In this document: positions 25,715 through 37,191 of the stretch, piece by piece
Numbering within the stretch: the stretch's first letter is position 1
Layout of the letters: each line of letters opens with the position of its first letter
Assembly: GCF_958295425.1 (NCBI RefSeq)
Contig: NC_081153.1
Coordinates: 4,592,028-4,656,027, forward strand
Direction: 5' to 3'
Source of the DNA: Solea solea
Lineage: Eukaryota; Chordata; Actinopteri; Pleuronectiformes; Soleidae
Length of the DNA: 64,000 bases
Program-made: the position numbers and the translations under genes
Notes under the pieces: model-generated
Told to the model about the DNA's origin: nothing
The model's input: the letters and a program-made list of their open reading frames with translations, nothing else
Database searches by the model: none

Positions 25715-26305
25715 TTTGCATGTAATATATATTATTATAAAAAAATAGGCAGCGTGAGTGGATGTGGTGGAGGAGGACACATCGCTCCTCCTGAGTGACA
25801 GCTGGGACTTGTGTCCCAGAATTAGTCAGGAAGCTTCATCTCAAATATAATCTTTTTTTTTTTTTTAATAAAAAGAGTGAATATGGCACTTTACATTTGA
25901 AAATTCTCTAAAACTGTACAGTAAAAACAATTGATTTGCAGCATGCTAGTAGTTATAGAACACAACCTAGTCCGTCCTGGTCAGTATGTTTTTATTATGT
26001 CTCAAATTTTAGATTTGTTCAACAAAAAATGCAAATATGAGACTTTTAATTTGAAAAATGAGCATACTAGTAGACATAGATCTCCTGAACACAACCTAGT
26101 CAGTTCTCGTTTCATTACATCTTGAATCTTCACTTTTTTTTTTACAATATATATGTATATATATATAAATATATACATATATAACAATACAAATATAAAA
26201 ATAGGCTGTGTGAGTGGATGTGGTGGAGGAGGACACATCGATCGCTCTCCCTGAGTGACAGCCGGGACTTGTGTCCCAGAGTTGGACAGGAAGCTCCATG
26301 AGAGG
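25650..26305. repeat. Two-copy local duplication with TA runs
   Basis: Segment 25653-25840 (TA run, then GTGAGTGGATGTGGTGGAGG, then GGGACTTGTGTCCCAGA and CAGGAAGCT) recurs at 26145-26298 in the same order and orientation. The copies flank a member of the 125-bp-type repeat described for 25850-28570. Confidence 0.85.
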
Positions 26306-28570
26306 CAGCAAGAATTAAAAGTTTTCAGATTTGAAGATCAGGATAAAGTGAAAAAATGATGGCAGCAAACGGCGTAAAACAGACTGTACACACTGAGGCG
26401 AGTGTATAATATCTGATACCATTACAGGAGATGAGACTCCAGGGCAGCAGTCATGTCTGGATGGATGAGTGCCCTCCTGCAGCTGTTAGGAAAGAAGAAC
26501 TTCCTTATACAATAGTTCACACTTTGGCTGCAGCACAGTTTATGCTGCAGTGCCTCAGCATTGATTTACAGCAGATAGATATTTTTTTATTGCCCTAAAG
26601 AAGTTATCGTCGGTAGGGCAAAATTAAAGGATTGAAGGTTTGGCTGTAGTGAAATGATGTGTAACACCAAGTAACCTTATATATGAACATTAAAGTGACA
26701 CAGTACCGAGTACACAAGGAAAAAGAAAACTATTGTGGCCACTTAAGTACAAGCTCACTAACACAACCTACACCTGTTTAAGTCTATGACATTTTCCCTC
26801 ACCATAGCTGTTTTGCGACTGAAAAATGGTGTTTGTGTCACTTTGTGAACCGCTAACTCCCCCAGATCCAAAGTCCATAGAGAAAACAAACGATTTTACG
26901 TCCAAGCACAGAAGAGCTGTTGATCCACTGCTGCCTCCATCAACAAGTCTGTAAATCAGCGTGCACTCTTTTGTGATTTATTCTGTGTTTGATATCTTTC
27001 GTTCAGATTTATTCAAGTGAAACAAACTGACCTTTGGTGTGGGGGAGAGGGAGCGCTTTATAAGCATCAGTTTCCATACGGAAAAGGTTTTCTAATGGTG
27101 ATATAACGAAACGGTAAACACATTGTTAAGGAAAGGAAAGCAACTTTATTGTCATTATACTGGTATTGTACAACGAGATGTCGAGGTCAGATGGAGGGTT
27201 GATCAGAGAGCCGCTGCGACTGAGCACGCCGCCACAAGGGACCAACCTGACCGAATGTAATTAACATTCTAACATGTTTTGATAAGACCTTATAGGTTAA
27301 ATTCAGTTCTTCCAACAATATGTTAGTACCTCAGACAACCAAACAAGACCTTTGTTGTCATGGTTACAATAGTAAACACATGCAGTCGGCAAGAAAAGAG
27401 AAAAAAGCTAATTTGAAATTTCTCTAAAACTGTACATTAAAAACATTTGATTCAACTTAGTCATTCCTGGTCAGAAATGATGGACATTCTTGTTTTTATT
27501 ACATCTCAAATTTTACATTTGTTCGATAAAAAGCGAATATGGGATCTTTTACTTTGAAATTTCTCTTAAACTGTACAGTAAAAATACTTTTAACTTACAT
27601 TTTCTCTAAGATTGTGCAGTAAAAAGACTGATTAGCAGTAAGCTAATAGACATAGATGTCCTGAACACAACTTATGGACATTTGTGTTTTTATTACGTCT
27701 CAAATTTGAGACAAAGTCCAAACAAGAACGAGGAGTTAATTATTCAAATATGAGCCACTTCTGTGTGTGTTTGCTTCTTAGTTTGCTTACAGGCGTTCCA
27801 ATGGAAATGTTCTGTCTCACACATTACTTTCATGCATTAATTCAGTCTGACTCATCCAGTGGTGTCTCAATTAGAATTTAAAATAAACTCAACAGGCTTT
27901 GGCTTCACTTAATAAATATGTAACGACTGGTTCACCAGCAGGACACACACACTCATCACTTTTGAAAATATGGCCCTGTATAATGTTTACTAGCGTTATC
28001 TGTTCCTTGACTTTTGATTTATGTTATATATATTTATGTTATCTTAGTAAAATCTAATGTAGCATATATATTATATATTATTGACTTTGCACACAGAAAT
28101 TAAATTATTCCACGCTGTGATAACTTTCTATATCCTTCTCCTGCTTTGTTGAGTGTCAACAATCCTTTTCTCAAGACTAAACTGATTTCATTTGGTTTTG
28201 GTACGATGCTTCCCAAAATTACTGTACAGTAAAAATGTCTGATTTTCAGTTTGCTATTAGACATAGATGTCCTGTACACAACCTGCTCAGTCCTCGTCAG
28301 AATTCATGGAAATGGCTGTTTTATTACATCTTAAATCTTCAATTTTTTCTGATAAAAAGAGGAAATACGGGACTTTTAATTTGAAATTTCCCTAAAATTG
28401 TACAGTAAAAATGTCTGATTTTCAGTATACTAGTAGATAGATAGATAGTACATAGATCTCCTGAACACAATCTAGTCAGTCTTGGTCAGAACTTGTGGAA
28501 ATATATGTTTTTGTTACTTGTCAAATTTTAGAAAATATGGGACTTTTAATTTGAAATTTAAAAATGATTA
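25850..28570. repeat. Degenerate array of a roughly 125-bp repeat
   Basis: A recurring order is seen: TTTGAAATTTCTCTAAAACT, GTACAGTAAAAA, a TAGTAGACATAGAT piece, CCTGAACACAACCTAGTCAG, GGTCAGAA, TTTTTATTACATCTCAAAT, GAATATGGGACTTTTA. Copies begin near 25895, 26043, 27411, 27553, 27596, 28215, 28379 and 28545, with unrelated DNA between clusters. No coding potential. Confidence 0.75.
27124..27185. repeat. Retroelement 3'-tail-like fragment
   Basis: AGCAACTTTATTGTCATTAT followed by GTACAACGAGATG is wording repeated throughout fish genomes, usually at the ends of interspersed elements. Confidence 0.5.
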
Positions 28571-28942
28571 TCCTCCCCTGTATAAATGTAATTGTTTCAA
28601 AAGCTTTTTCAAACATCCTAGTTTTATTTTGGATACTTCCATTATTTGACTTAGCACACAGGTAAAAGGAGTTTAATGTTTAATCTGTTGATTTTATTTT
28701 GATATAATAAATAAATAGTGATAAAATAATAGGACCGTTAAAAGTAAAAAAGTTTTCTTTAAAACACTTATAATTAAAATATAAGAGAGACAGAGAGAGA
28801 GATGACAACACACCATTGGTTAGAATTAGGTTTAGGTTAAGGTTGAGTTAAGGTATGTAGGTGAGATGGTTAAGGTTAGGGTTAGGGACTAGGAAATGCA
28901 TGATGTCTATACAAGTGTCCTCACTGAGACGGCTATGCAAGA

Positions 28943-28980
<38 letters not shown>

Positions 28981-28981
28981 G

Positions 28982-29066
<85 letters not shown>

Positions 29067-29223
29067 CTGGGAGGGAAAGGTGAGAATATGAAGATTGTGC
29101 AGATGAGATTCTTGTTTCTGCCTCTGGACACATTTTTAAGTGTGGACATCCGCTTACGTCTGACGTGTGTGTGTGTGTACAAATACACACCCACGCATTT
29201 CTACACACACACACACACACATA

Positions 29224-29269
<46 letters not shown>

Positions 29270-29396
29270 ATTAATGCATGTCAAACAAGCAGCTCCATGG
29301 TGTTGAATTTTATTACGAGTAAACAGACCATAAAACTGAAGCACAGTTGTTAAGTTGTTGAGGTTAGAAGCGATACATTCATATCAGGGCTCGTGG
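28571..29396. other. Region upstream of cck, rich in microsatellites
   Basis: A telomere-like repeat member (28816-28925) is followed by a GT run with interruptions (about 28943-29013), a GA run (about 29014-29064) and, after a normal stretch, CA then TA runs (about 29203-29268). Adjacent TTACGTC and TGACGTG sites lie at 29154-29167. Confidence 0.7.
29154..29167 (+). promoter_or_regulatory. Possible CRE/AP-1-like site pair upstream of cck
   Basis: TTACGTC and TGACGTG lie back to back about 300 bp upstream of the TATA box. Mammalian CCK promoters have a CRE/AP-1-type element close to the TATA box; here that proximal position is taken by a dinucleotide tract. Assigning these distal sites to that role is inference only. 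Confidence 0.3.
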
Positions 29397-29449
29397 ACAC
29401 ACACGCACGCGCACACGCACGCGCGCGCGCACACACACACACACACACA
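29397..29449. repeat. Alternating CA/CG tract next to the cck TATA box
   Basis: About 50 bp of almost perfect purine-pyrimidine alternation, including GCGCGCGCGC, ends about 11 bp before the TATA box. Such tracts favour Z-DNA. Confidence 0.9.
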
Positions 29450-29459
29450 GAGCAGGGAG

Positions 29460-29467
29460 TATAAAAG
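29460..29467 (+). promoter_or_regulatory. cck: cck TATA box
   Basis: TATAAAAG, about 30 bp before the likely start of non-coding exon 1. No competing TATA-like site sits at this spacing before the mapped splice donor at 29552. Confidence 0.85.
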
Positions 29468-29489
29468 GGGCATCCTTCCCACTCAGTGG

Positions 29490-29551
29490 AGAAGAACTCT
29501 TGTCACTCTCACTCACACACTCCTCCTGCACGCTGAACCTCTTCTCTCACG
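29490..29551 (+). other. cck: cck exon 1 (5' UTR, non-coding)
   Basis: The start is estimated from the TATA box. The exon contains no ATG and ends CACG before the consensus donor GTAAGA at 29552. Intron 1 runs 29552-30136. A non-coding first exon is normal for CCK genes. Confidence 0.75.
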
Positions 29552-30136
29552 GTAAGACGACCACTTTCTTTTTTCCTTTCCTTTTAAAAATAAATAAATG
29601 TTATGTAACAGACAGATCATTTTATGATGTACATTTTTTTTCTTCTTCTTCATAATGTGGTTGGATTTGAAATGTGAAGGAAATTCCCATTAAACACATT
29701 AATGCATGGGAAATGTATATATTTAGTTTTCATTTTGCAAATATTTCTTTTTAAAACTATGTGTGAAGAAAGACGATTGATCGCTTCACTGTTTTTAATT
29801 CTATTTCTAGAATTTTTATTCCCAGAGAAACAAAAAAAGGACATTTTCTTTGTTTTTTTCTTTCTGCATTGATGAATAAAGTCAAAGTTGAGCTGCTGAG
29901 TTTTCCTCAGGATGTGAGGCTGACACTGACACTGTGAATATACACACTGCTGATTCCCTCACGCTCTCGCTGCAGAGTGATGATCAGGTGTGAAGGAGCG
30001 GATACGACAGACTCAGTCTCAGCCGTAGTTCCCTCACTGTGGAAGACGATTAGAGACAAGGACACACACTGGATTCCAACATGTCTCAGCTGACCATTCT
30101 GTCTGTGTGTGTGTGTGTGTGTTTCTCTCTCTTCAG

Positions 30137-30257
30137 ATGAGTGCCAGGCTGTGTGTGTGTGTCGTGTTGGCCGTCCTGTGTGTGAGCTGTTTGGGGCTCC
30201 CTCTCTCCTCTCAGCCCCCAGACGAGGGCCAGCGCTCCATCTCCCCTCTCTCTGAAG
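30137..30257 (+). CDS. cck: cck coding exon 1 (gene exon 2)
   Basis: Encodes residues 1-40 plus one base: signal peptide and start of the propeptide. The acceptor TTTCTCTCTCTTCAG abuts the ATG directly and is preceded by a GT run at about 30103-30121. Donor GTACAG at 30258. Confidence 0.95.
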
Positions 30258-30324
30258 GTACAGTACTAAAGACATCCTACTTTTTTTACTAATATTACAG
30301 TAAGTTTCCATATATATGTATATA

Positions 30325-30379
<55 letters not shown>

Positions 30380-32027
30380 TTATGTGTATATATATATGGA
30401 TATATATTTTGTGTGTGTGTGTGTGCGCAGCCCTCAGCCCCCACCTCCGACAGAGCCGCTCTGCGCCCCAGCTGAAAGCTCTTCCTGTGGGTGAGGACGG
30501 AGACTCTCGGGCCAACCTCAGTGAGCTGCTGGCAAGACTCATCTCCTCCAGGAAAGGTGTGTGTGTGTCCTTCTATTTTCTGACAAACTCTTAAAGGACA
30601 CAATGTGCAGACAAGTGTGTGTGTGTGTGTGTGTGTGTGAGTATAAAAAAACATCTGGAAACAACAATATTTAACATTTTCTGAGAGTGCTTTCCATTCT
30701 CCTCCTCCCCTCAGTGTTGTTTTTTGCTAATTACTGGAATCAGTGTGCAGCCAGCTCTGTAAAATGAATTAGTGGCTCTGAAAAGCTTTTGTGGGCTGAA
30801 AGAGCATGTATTAGTTCAGTTCATTCCTTCCGGTCCTTTGTGTTTGCAAACACTTTTCCCCTTTTCCTGTATTCCCCTGAATTTCACAACAAGCAAACCT
30901 CACGCAGCCTCATCTCGACGGGAGGAATATCAACATCCATGATTAGAAAGTGACAGTAAATGACAAAAAGTTGCTGCACAAAATAAAATTATCTGCACAC
31001 AGATTGATCTGAATTCTTGTTACATGTTTCACAGAGTGAAGAGGTCGAGCTGAAAAGTTCTGAAAAACAGGAAAAACTTAATTCAGACAGCATAGCCTTA
31101 AAAAAAAGGGGGCATAAGGGCATGTTAACATGTGATGGAGGGGGGGTGTGGGTGCGTGTGTGTCTCAGGTGGAGGAGGATGGAGGATGGAGGTGGGGTGT
31201 GTATTCATGCACTCACTGTTCACTTGCCTGCTTTGGTGTAGGAGGTGTCGTTATCGAGCCTTCTGCAGAAGCGGGTCTGTGTTTATGTGTGTGTGTGTGT
31301 GTGTGTGTGTAGGAGGATGTGGGTGGAGTGAAAGCAGCAGCATCTCTGCGAGTGTATGAGTGTGTGTATGAGTGTGTGTGTGTGTGTGTGTGTGTGCGTG
31401 CGATTGATTCCCAAACAGAACAGATAGCAATCGTGTTCCTCTTGACTTGGAAAGACATAGAAAAAACAACAAATTGGACAGAGAATCAGTGACATTTTAA
31501 AGGACAGGAGGTCAGAGATTGAAAGTGTGTGTGTGTGTGTGTGTGTGTGGGGGGGGGGGGTAAATTAGACATGGACATGGACACACACACAGAGGAAGAG
31601 GAGGAGAGTTAATAGTATGTTGTCAGCTGCTGCTGGAACATGTAACGGTCAGTATAATCACAGTGTCACGAAGAAAAACCAGTTAACCAGCTAAGGAAAA
31701 AGAAGCACAATCTAACCTAATCTAATCTAATCTAAACAACAGAGTTATTACATGTGGAACAAACTGAGCACAAACCTGAAATAACTTTAAAAAGTTGCAA
31801 AACTGACCGAAGTTCAACCTGTACAACAGAACTTTGACATTGCCTCACTGCCTTGCTCTCCTCCTCCTCTTCCTCCCCTCCTCCTCCTCCTCCTCACAGC
31901 CGCTGTGCGCAGAGACCCCACGGCGAACAGCAGAGGCAGTGCCAACCACCGGATAGCAGACAGAGACTACATGGGCTGGATGGACTTCGGCCGCCGCAGC
32001 GCAGAGGAGTACGAGTATTCCTCGTAA
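30137..32027 (+). CDS. cck: Preprocholecystokinin (three coding exons)
   Basis: Precursor of the peptide hormone and neuropeptide cholecystokinin, secreted by gut endocrine cells and neurons, acting on CCK receptors. Coding exons 30137-30257, 30431-30556 and 31900-32027 join in matching phases to give 124 residues. Residues 1-20 ([20 protein letters not shown]) form a signal peptide. The hallmark DYMGWMDF lies at residues 105-112, preceded by Arg104 and followed by Gly-Arg-Arg (113-115). This gives sulphated, C-terminally amidated CCK-8 after cleavage and amidation. The tail SAEEYEYSS carries two further Tyr in acidic context, as in other CCK precursors. Gastrin is excluded by the Tyr position (seventh from the C-terminal Phe-amide) and the tail. 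Start: the ATG is the first base of exon 2 and exon 1 has no ATG. The gene converges with trak1. Teleosts usually have two cck paralogues; I cannot say which this is. Confidence 0.97.
30306..30430. repeat. TA then GT microsatellite filling cck intron 2
   Basis: Intron 2 (30258-30430) is only 173 bp. From about 30310 to its 3' end it is nearly all TA-type repeat followed by a GT run of about nine units that runs into the CAG acceptor. Confidence 0.9.
30431..30556 (+). CDS. cck: cck coding exon 2 (gene exon 3)
   Basis: Encodes residues 41-82 of the spacer propeptide, including [16 protein letters not shown], a stretch well conserved among CCK precursors. The acceptor (GTGTGCGCAG) lacks a pyrimidine tract and is fed by TA then GT repeats. 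The donor is GTGTGT. Confidence 0.93.
31284..31560. repeat. GT runs and G run in cck intron 3
   Basis: GT runs lie near 31284-31310, 31346-31396 and 31525-31548, the last followed by 12 G at 31549-31560; another GT run is near 30614-30638. The intron (30557-31899) otherwise shows nothing notable until the CTC-rich acceptor tract at 31857-31897. Confidence 0.85.
31900..32027 (+). CDS. cck: cck coding exon 3 (gene exon 4), bioactive peptide
   Basis: Encodes residues 83-124 and TAA at 32025-32027. CCK-8 (DYMGWMDF) spans 31965-31988, with the amidation and cleavage signal GRR right after. The acceptor is preceded by a long CTC/CCT tract. The 3' UTR opens with TC then GT microsatellites (about 32048-32113). 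Confidence 0.97.
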
Positions 32028-32046
32028 ACGTGGAGTCACAGCTCAT

Positions 32047-32111
<65 letters not shown>

Positions 32112-32409
32112 TGGGCAAACAAGAAAAAAAGAGGATGTGGGTGTGGTGGGGGGGGAACCCTGTGCAAGCTGGCTCCTCACTGTCTCACACTAAGAGTCTA
32201 TTTATGATGTATTTGTTGTACATTTGTTTGTAAAACTGTAATAATGCAATATACATTATGCCAAATTTTGCAGAAAAGCTCTCACTGTTATCACGGTTTT
32301 GTTTTTGTTTGTTTATGGTTTTTCTCCAGGTTTTTCCTTTATGGTTATTTTATTTGGGGGTTGGAAAGGACAGGGACGTGTCCGGGTCTGTGGACACTTA
32401 ACTGGACTG

Positions 32410-32415
32410 AATAAA
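32410..32415 (+). terminator. cck: cck polyadenylation signal
   Basis: AATAAA, 383 bp after the stop codon, in an ordinary-composition stretch. Being a 6-base motif, it is supported mainly by position. Confidence 0.75.
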
Positions 32416-32429
32416 GATTGAAAATGTCA

Positions 32430-34369
32430 CTGTCTGCAGATGAATTCTTCAAAAATGATGACTCACGGATGTTCAGTAGGTGGGATTAACGCGGTAAACG
32501 GTGGATAATCTGAACACAGATGACGACAGGAGTTCTTACACGACATAAACTTGTCCTTACAGACTTCACCGACATTGACATATGTTTTGTTTCCATGAAA
32601 ACATGTCCCAAATTTGAAAGATTCTGTAAACTCATTAACTGCTATAAAGCAGGTGCAGGTGTCACCGCAGAGGGATAAGACGGTGCAACTTGATGACGTA
32701 AAAATCGATATAGCAACCTTTCCACCTCGCTCAAGTGGGGGAAACAAAGAATTAATGTGATATTTAATGACCTTTAATTTTTCCGTGTTTCCATTAAGGT
32801 GTTGAAAATGCACATAAAAACAGGTGATGTCAGGTCATTAGGCGAGAAGCTGTTGACTGTATGACTCATAGTAAGATAAACAAACGTCTGTGTTTAGTAA
32901 AAAACATGAAACATTATGTCCCATTTGATCAGTTTAGCTGCTAACATTTTGGAAGAAAGACATTTTTTTTAATGTGTTACCATCTGGAATAATCGTCTCT
33001 AATCATAAACTTCTGAAACTTCTCCTTAATTTCTGGAAAGCCAGAAATGAACCCTCACCAGAGCTGAAACATTCATTTATTTGCAGCTACCACCAGTTTA
33101 ACACTGATCGCCATGTGATAAACGTATTACAGAAGCGCGAGTAGAGCTTTGATTTACTCACGTTTATTCTCTCTAGTTGAGTTTCCATTACAGTTGTTTG
33201 GCAAAATAAAAGCAATATTTAAGTAGTACAAGTTTCCATTGAGGGATGTTTTATATATGAGCCGTAATTCTCGTGAAAGTCTAGTCTTGCGACATCTCAG
33301 TTTTTCTCGTAAAATCTCGTGCCACGAGATGGGCGAAATCATTTTGCGTTACCATGGTTTTAGAACAGTGATCTCAATTTTCCCTTCTTCTGTTGCTGTG
33401 ATTGATGAAAACCACCTCATGAGAGCGTCAAAAATGTTTTTTATTGCGCATCTCCAGGGGCAGCAGACACATCTGCCATCTGTACTGATGTCAGACACAT
33501 CATGACGTCACATCAAATGCAAGAGATATACTTGACGGATGTGAATATCGTGTCTAAAATGGGGTAAAGTTAAATGATTTAAGTCAGCTTCCTTTGAATT
33601 TAGAAAAATAATTTCACAGTGTCAAAAAATGTGCTTTGTTCATTATCACCTTTAAAAATAAGACTTCAGACGTCTCCAGAAGTCTCCCACGGGACCTGTC
33701 ATTCCTCCATCATCCTCTGAATTATCTTATACATACATTTTACATACTATAAAAATGTAAAATGTATGTATTTTATTAATCACCTAGTCATCTTACGATT
33801 ATTCACAGGAACGAACGTGTCAAGAGGTTGCCGCTGCCTTTATGGTGCAATCCAGACAAAGCCAAGACGTGTCAAAGTTCAGCTTCTTTGTCTGATGCAA
33901 AACGAAGAAATGAAATGTGGTAGCTGTGGTGGATTCAGGAGAAAATGACAGATGCTATGCAGCCACACAGGAGATGGAAATCAGTGAATGCATCATTCAA
34001 GGATGTTTACAAGCTGTGCCCTGTTTGTTTGTGAGAATAAATCCAGTGACGTGTAACTGACACTGTTAGATTTTTAACTCTGAATTCACCGTGAAAACTG
34101 ATAAGAGAGAGATGTGACTAATCAAAGAAACACAGACGAATCAGTTCAACCTGAGGAGGATAAGGATATGACAGAGAGGAAGAAGAAGAAGAGGATGAGG
34201 ACGGTGACAGTGGCAGCTAATTACGCTGCTCCTATAGCCCCTGCTGTTAAGTGAAAGATGTGTCTGTGTGAGTGAAAGTTGGAGAGAGAGAGAGGATCGA
34301 TGAACAAAGCAGAATGTGTGAATTATTCAGAGAGGTGGTTTGAAATGCCTCAGGGGGAGAAAAAGAGGG

Positions 34370-34408
<39 letters not shown>

Positions 34409-36149
34409 CCGACTTCGATTGAGATCAAACTTGAATTAAAAACAAAATATACAGAGACTTGAGATTCTGAGGTCGCCGTGGGAATGGACTCTAACTTTGT
34501 GTCCAAAGAACTGAGGCTCCACAGAGATTCACTGTTAAAGGTTTTTAAAATGTCTGTCCATTATCTGATGACCTTTTGAGAAAAGTGAGGACATTTAGGC
34601 CTGTGCTCACAACTTTAAAGGGCTTTTTTGGGGGGGTTTGGGGTTTGGTTAGGTTTCAGTTAAGGGATAGACATTTAGTTTTGATGGTTAGGTTAGAGCA
34701 GGGGTCTGCAAATAAAAGTAATCTGGAGCCGCAAAAATCCATTTTACCCTTAAAATTAAGATAATATCACATATACTTTTTTTCATACCTATGTATCTCA
34801 TACAAAATAATGATAGTTTGTTGCATTTATGAAATTTAAGAACCACAAAAAGAAAACTGTTGACATGTGATTGCAGTTTATAGCCAACCTTTAATACCTA
34901 AGTGGAGAAAAAAACTACTTTGGTATTTCTATTTGACTCAAAAAATATTAAAACACTTTTATTTATCACCTTATCAAATTTCAGGTCTGTTTTTACAAGG
35001 TATTTTTTTCATGGTCTGTTGTGTGTGGGACATAATCAACTTTATTACCAAGCAGTTACTGATTGGTGGAGTGATTTGCTTTGGAAATAATACAATATTA
35101 ATATTAGCTCTTTCGGACAACTCTATTATTATTATTTTCAATCTGAACATGTGGTATATTAAAAGAAAAAAAAAAAAAAAAACACTAAAGCATTGCACCA
35201 TAGACAAAAAATAATGGAGAGACTTAAATCAATCGTAAATCAGTGCATTTTTCATTGCCTGCACTTGAACATGAGCTAATGAGCTACGGCAGATGCAAAT
35301 GAATACGTGAGTGGATGAACAATGCGTTAAAAATACAAAGCTGGAAGAGCATAACTCCAATCCAAGTTGCAAAGAGCTGATTGTGTTCCACATCTCTGAA
35401 GTCAAGTGATGTCAGTATTGACAGGTATAGAATCCAGAAAAACAAGTGCATGTTGTGGAGTCAGGAACTCTCAGGAACCTCAAGAACTCTCAGTTTGGTT
35501 TGGAATGTGTTCAATGAAATTGATGTGGACATGATGTGGACATGTGCTGGACGTGGTCAGTCGTCATGGAGGACAATTCAAGCACTCTCACATTCATCAT
35601 CACAACAGTGCTCTGGTTTTGTGTGCTAATGGCCGAAGCCACATTACTCATGAAAGTAACATGAGCTGCGAGTGTGTTGTTGATATGAATGATGATGCAG
35701 TGACAGCGATGAGAACATGATCCGAGCTCATCCTGAAACTGCTTTAAAAACACTTTGATTCTCTGCATGTTCTAGGTGTTTACCTGCTCCGACACACCTG
35801 ATTCAAATACACGGCTCGCTATCAGGCGTCTGTGGAGCTCAGTGACAAGCTGAACATCTGAATCAGGTGTGTTTTAAAACATTAAGGGAGGGGAAGTGGA
35901 TCCCAAGGAACAGGACTGAGAAACCCTGGAATAATATCAAATGTTTTATTTTGTTTAGACCACGGCCTCAATTGAACAGGAAGTCGCCACTTTTTGAATT
36001 TGGTGTCCATATTGGCCATTTGCACCCTACGTAAGTGAACAAACTTGACCCAACAGTCATGTCATAGTATAGTATGTAGAGATATGTATGTTTCACTTGT
36101 AGATACAGAACTACCAATATTGAACTCTGAAAAAGGAAAAAAAACTTGA
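32430..36149. other. Intergenic region between cck and trak1, left part
   Basis: No coding exon recognised. Contains MITE-like wording around 32700-33345 (repeated GTTTCCATTA, ACGAGATT-type pieces), a perfect 16-bp-arm hairpin at 33730-33770, GT run near 34375-34405, a telomere-like repeat member near 34536-34700, and a degraded relative of the 5489-5690 transposon near 35770-35932. Confidence 0.55.
33730..33770. repeat. Perfect AT-rich hairpin, 16-bp arms
   Basis: TACATACATTTTACAT at 33730-33745 and its exact reverse complement at 33755-33770 surround a 9-base loop. It is AT-rich and short for a microRNA precursor; a transposon relic or cruciform-prone site is likelier. Confidence 0.75.
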
Positions 36150-36384
36150 AAATCGTCTATACTATAGTATGTCGTCCAAAATCGGTTAAAAAATTCATAG
36201 TATAGTATGTCGTCTAAAATCGGTCAAAAAAGTCATACTATATAGTATGTCGTCCAAAATCAGTCAAAAAATAATAGGATAGTATGTCGTCTAAAATCGG
36301 TCAAAAAAATTCATAGTATAGTATGTTGTCCAAAATCGGTGAGAAAAGATATAGTATGTCATCTACATTAACACCAAAACTTAT

Positions 36385-36482
36385 AAGGATTGCAGAGGGC
36401 ACTTGTTCCAACCAGGGCTTGAACCCAGATCTTCCATGTTTAAGGGAAGAGTGCTAACCACTACACCAACCTTGTTGCCCTA
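36385..36482 (-). repeat. tRNA-like segment inside the satellite (minus)
   Basis: On the minus strand, TGGTGTAGTGGTTAGCACT resembles a pol III A-box region, and GGTTCAAGCCC, about 45 bp later, resembles a B-box. It belongs to the dispersed family seen at 10.2 and 54.5-55.0 kb. It does not fold as an intact tRNA that I can see. Confidence 0.6.
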
Positions 36483-37191
36483 AACAATGCTCTATCATCA
36501 TCATATAGCATGTGGTCTAAAATCGCCCAAAAAAGTCATAGTATAGTATGTCGTCCAAAATTGTCCAAAAAAGTCATAGTATAGCACGTCGTCAAAAATC
36601 AGTCAAAAACGTCATAGTATAGTATGTCGTTCAAAATCGCCCAAAAAAGTCATAGTATAGCATGTCGTCCAAAATCGGTCAAAAACGTGATAGTATAGTA
36701 TGTCGTCAAAAATCAGTCAAAAACGTCATAGTATAGTATGTCGTTCAAAATCGCCCAAAAAAGTCATAGTATAGCATGTCGTCCAAAATCGGTCAAAAAC
36801 GTGATAGTATAGTATGTCGTCTAAAATCGGTCAAAAAGGTCATAGTATAGTATGTCGTCTAAAATCAGTCAAAAAATTCATAGTATAGTATGTCTTTCAA
36901 AATCGGTCAAAAACGTGATAGTATAGTATGTCGTCTAAAATCGGTCAAAAAGGTCATAGTATAGTATGTCGTCTAAAATCAGTCAAAAAATTCATAGTAT
37001 AGTATGTCGTCTAAAATCGGTCAAAAAAGTCATAGTATAGTATGTCGTCTAAAATCGGTCAAAAAAGTCATAGTATAGTATGTCGTCTAAAATCGGTCAA
37101 AAAAGTCATAGTATAGTATGTCGTCTAAAATCGGTCAAAAAGGTCATAGTATAGTATGTCGTCTAAAATCGGTCAAAAAAGTCATACTATG

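Noticed and set aside
28896..29306. 136-codon frame (Cys/Val then Arg/Glu runs)
   Set aside because: Entirely made of GT and GA microsatellites upstream of cck.
32463..32813. 116-codon minus-strand frame 3' of cck
   Set aside because: Lies in MITE-like repeat wording; no recognisable protein family.
36151..37190. CRISPR-like or coding repeat at the 38-bp array
   Set aside because: No spacers, AT-rich, no sustained frame; it is a satellite.
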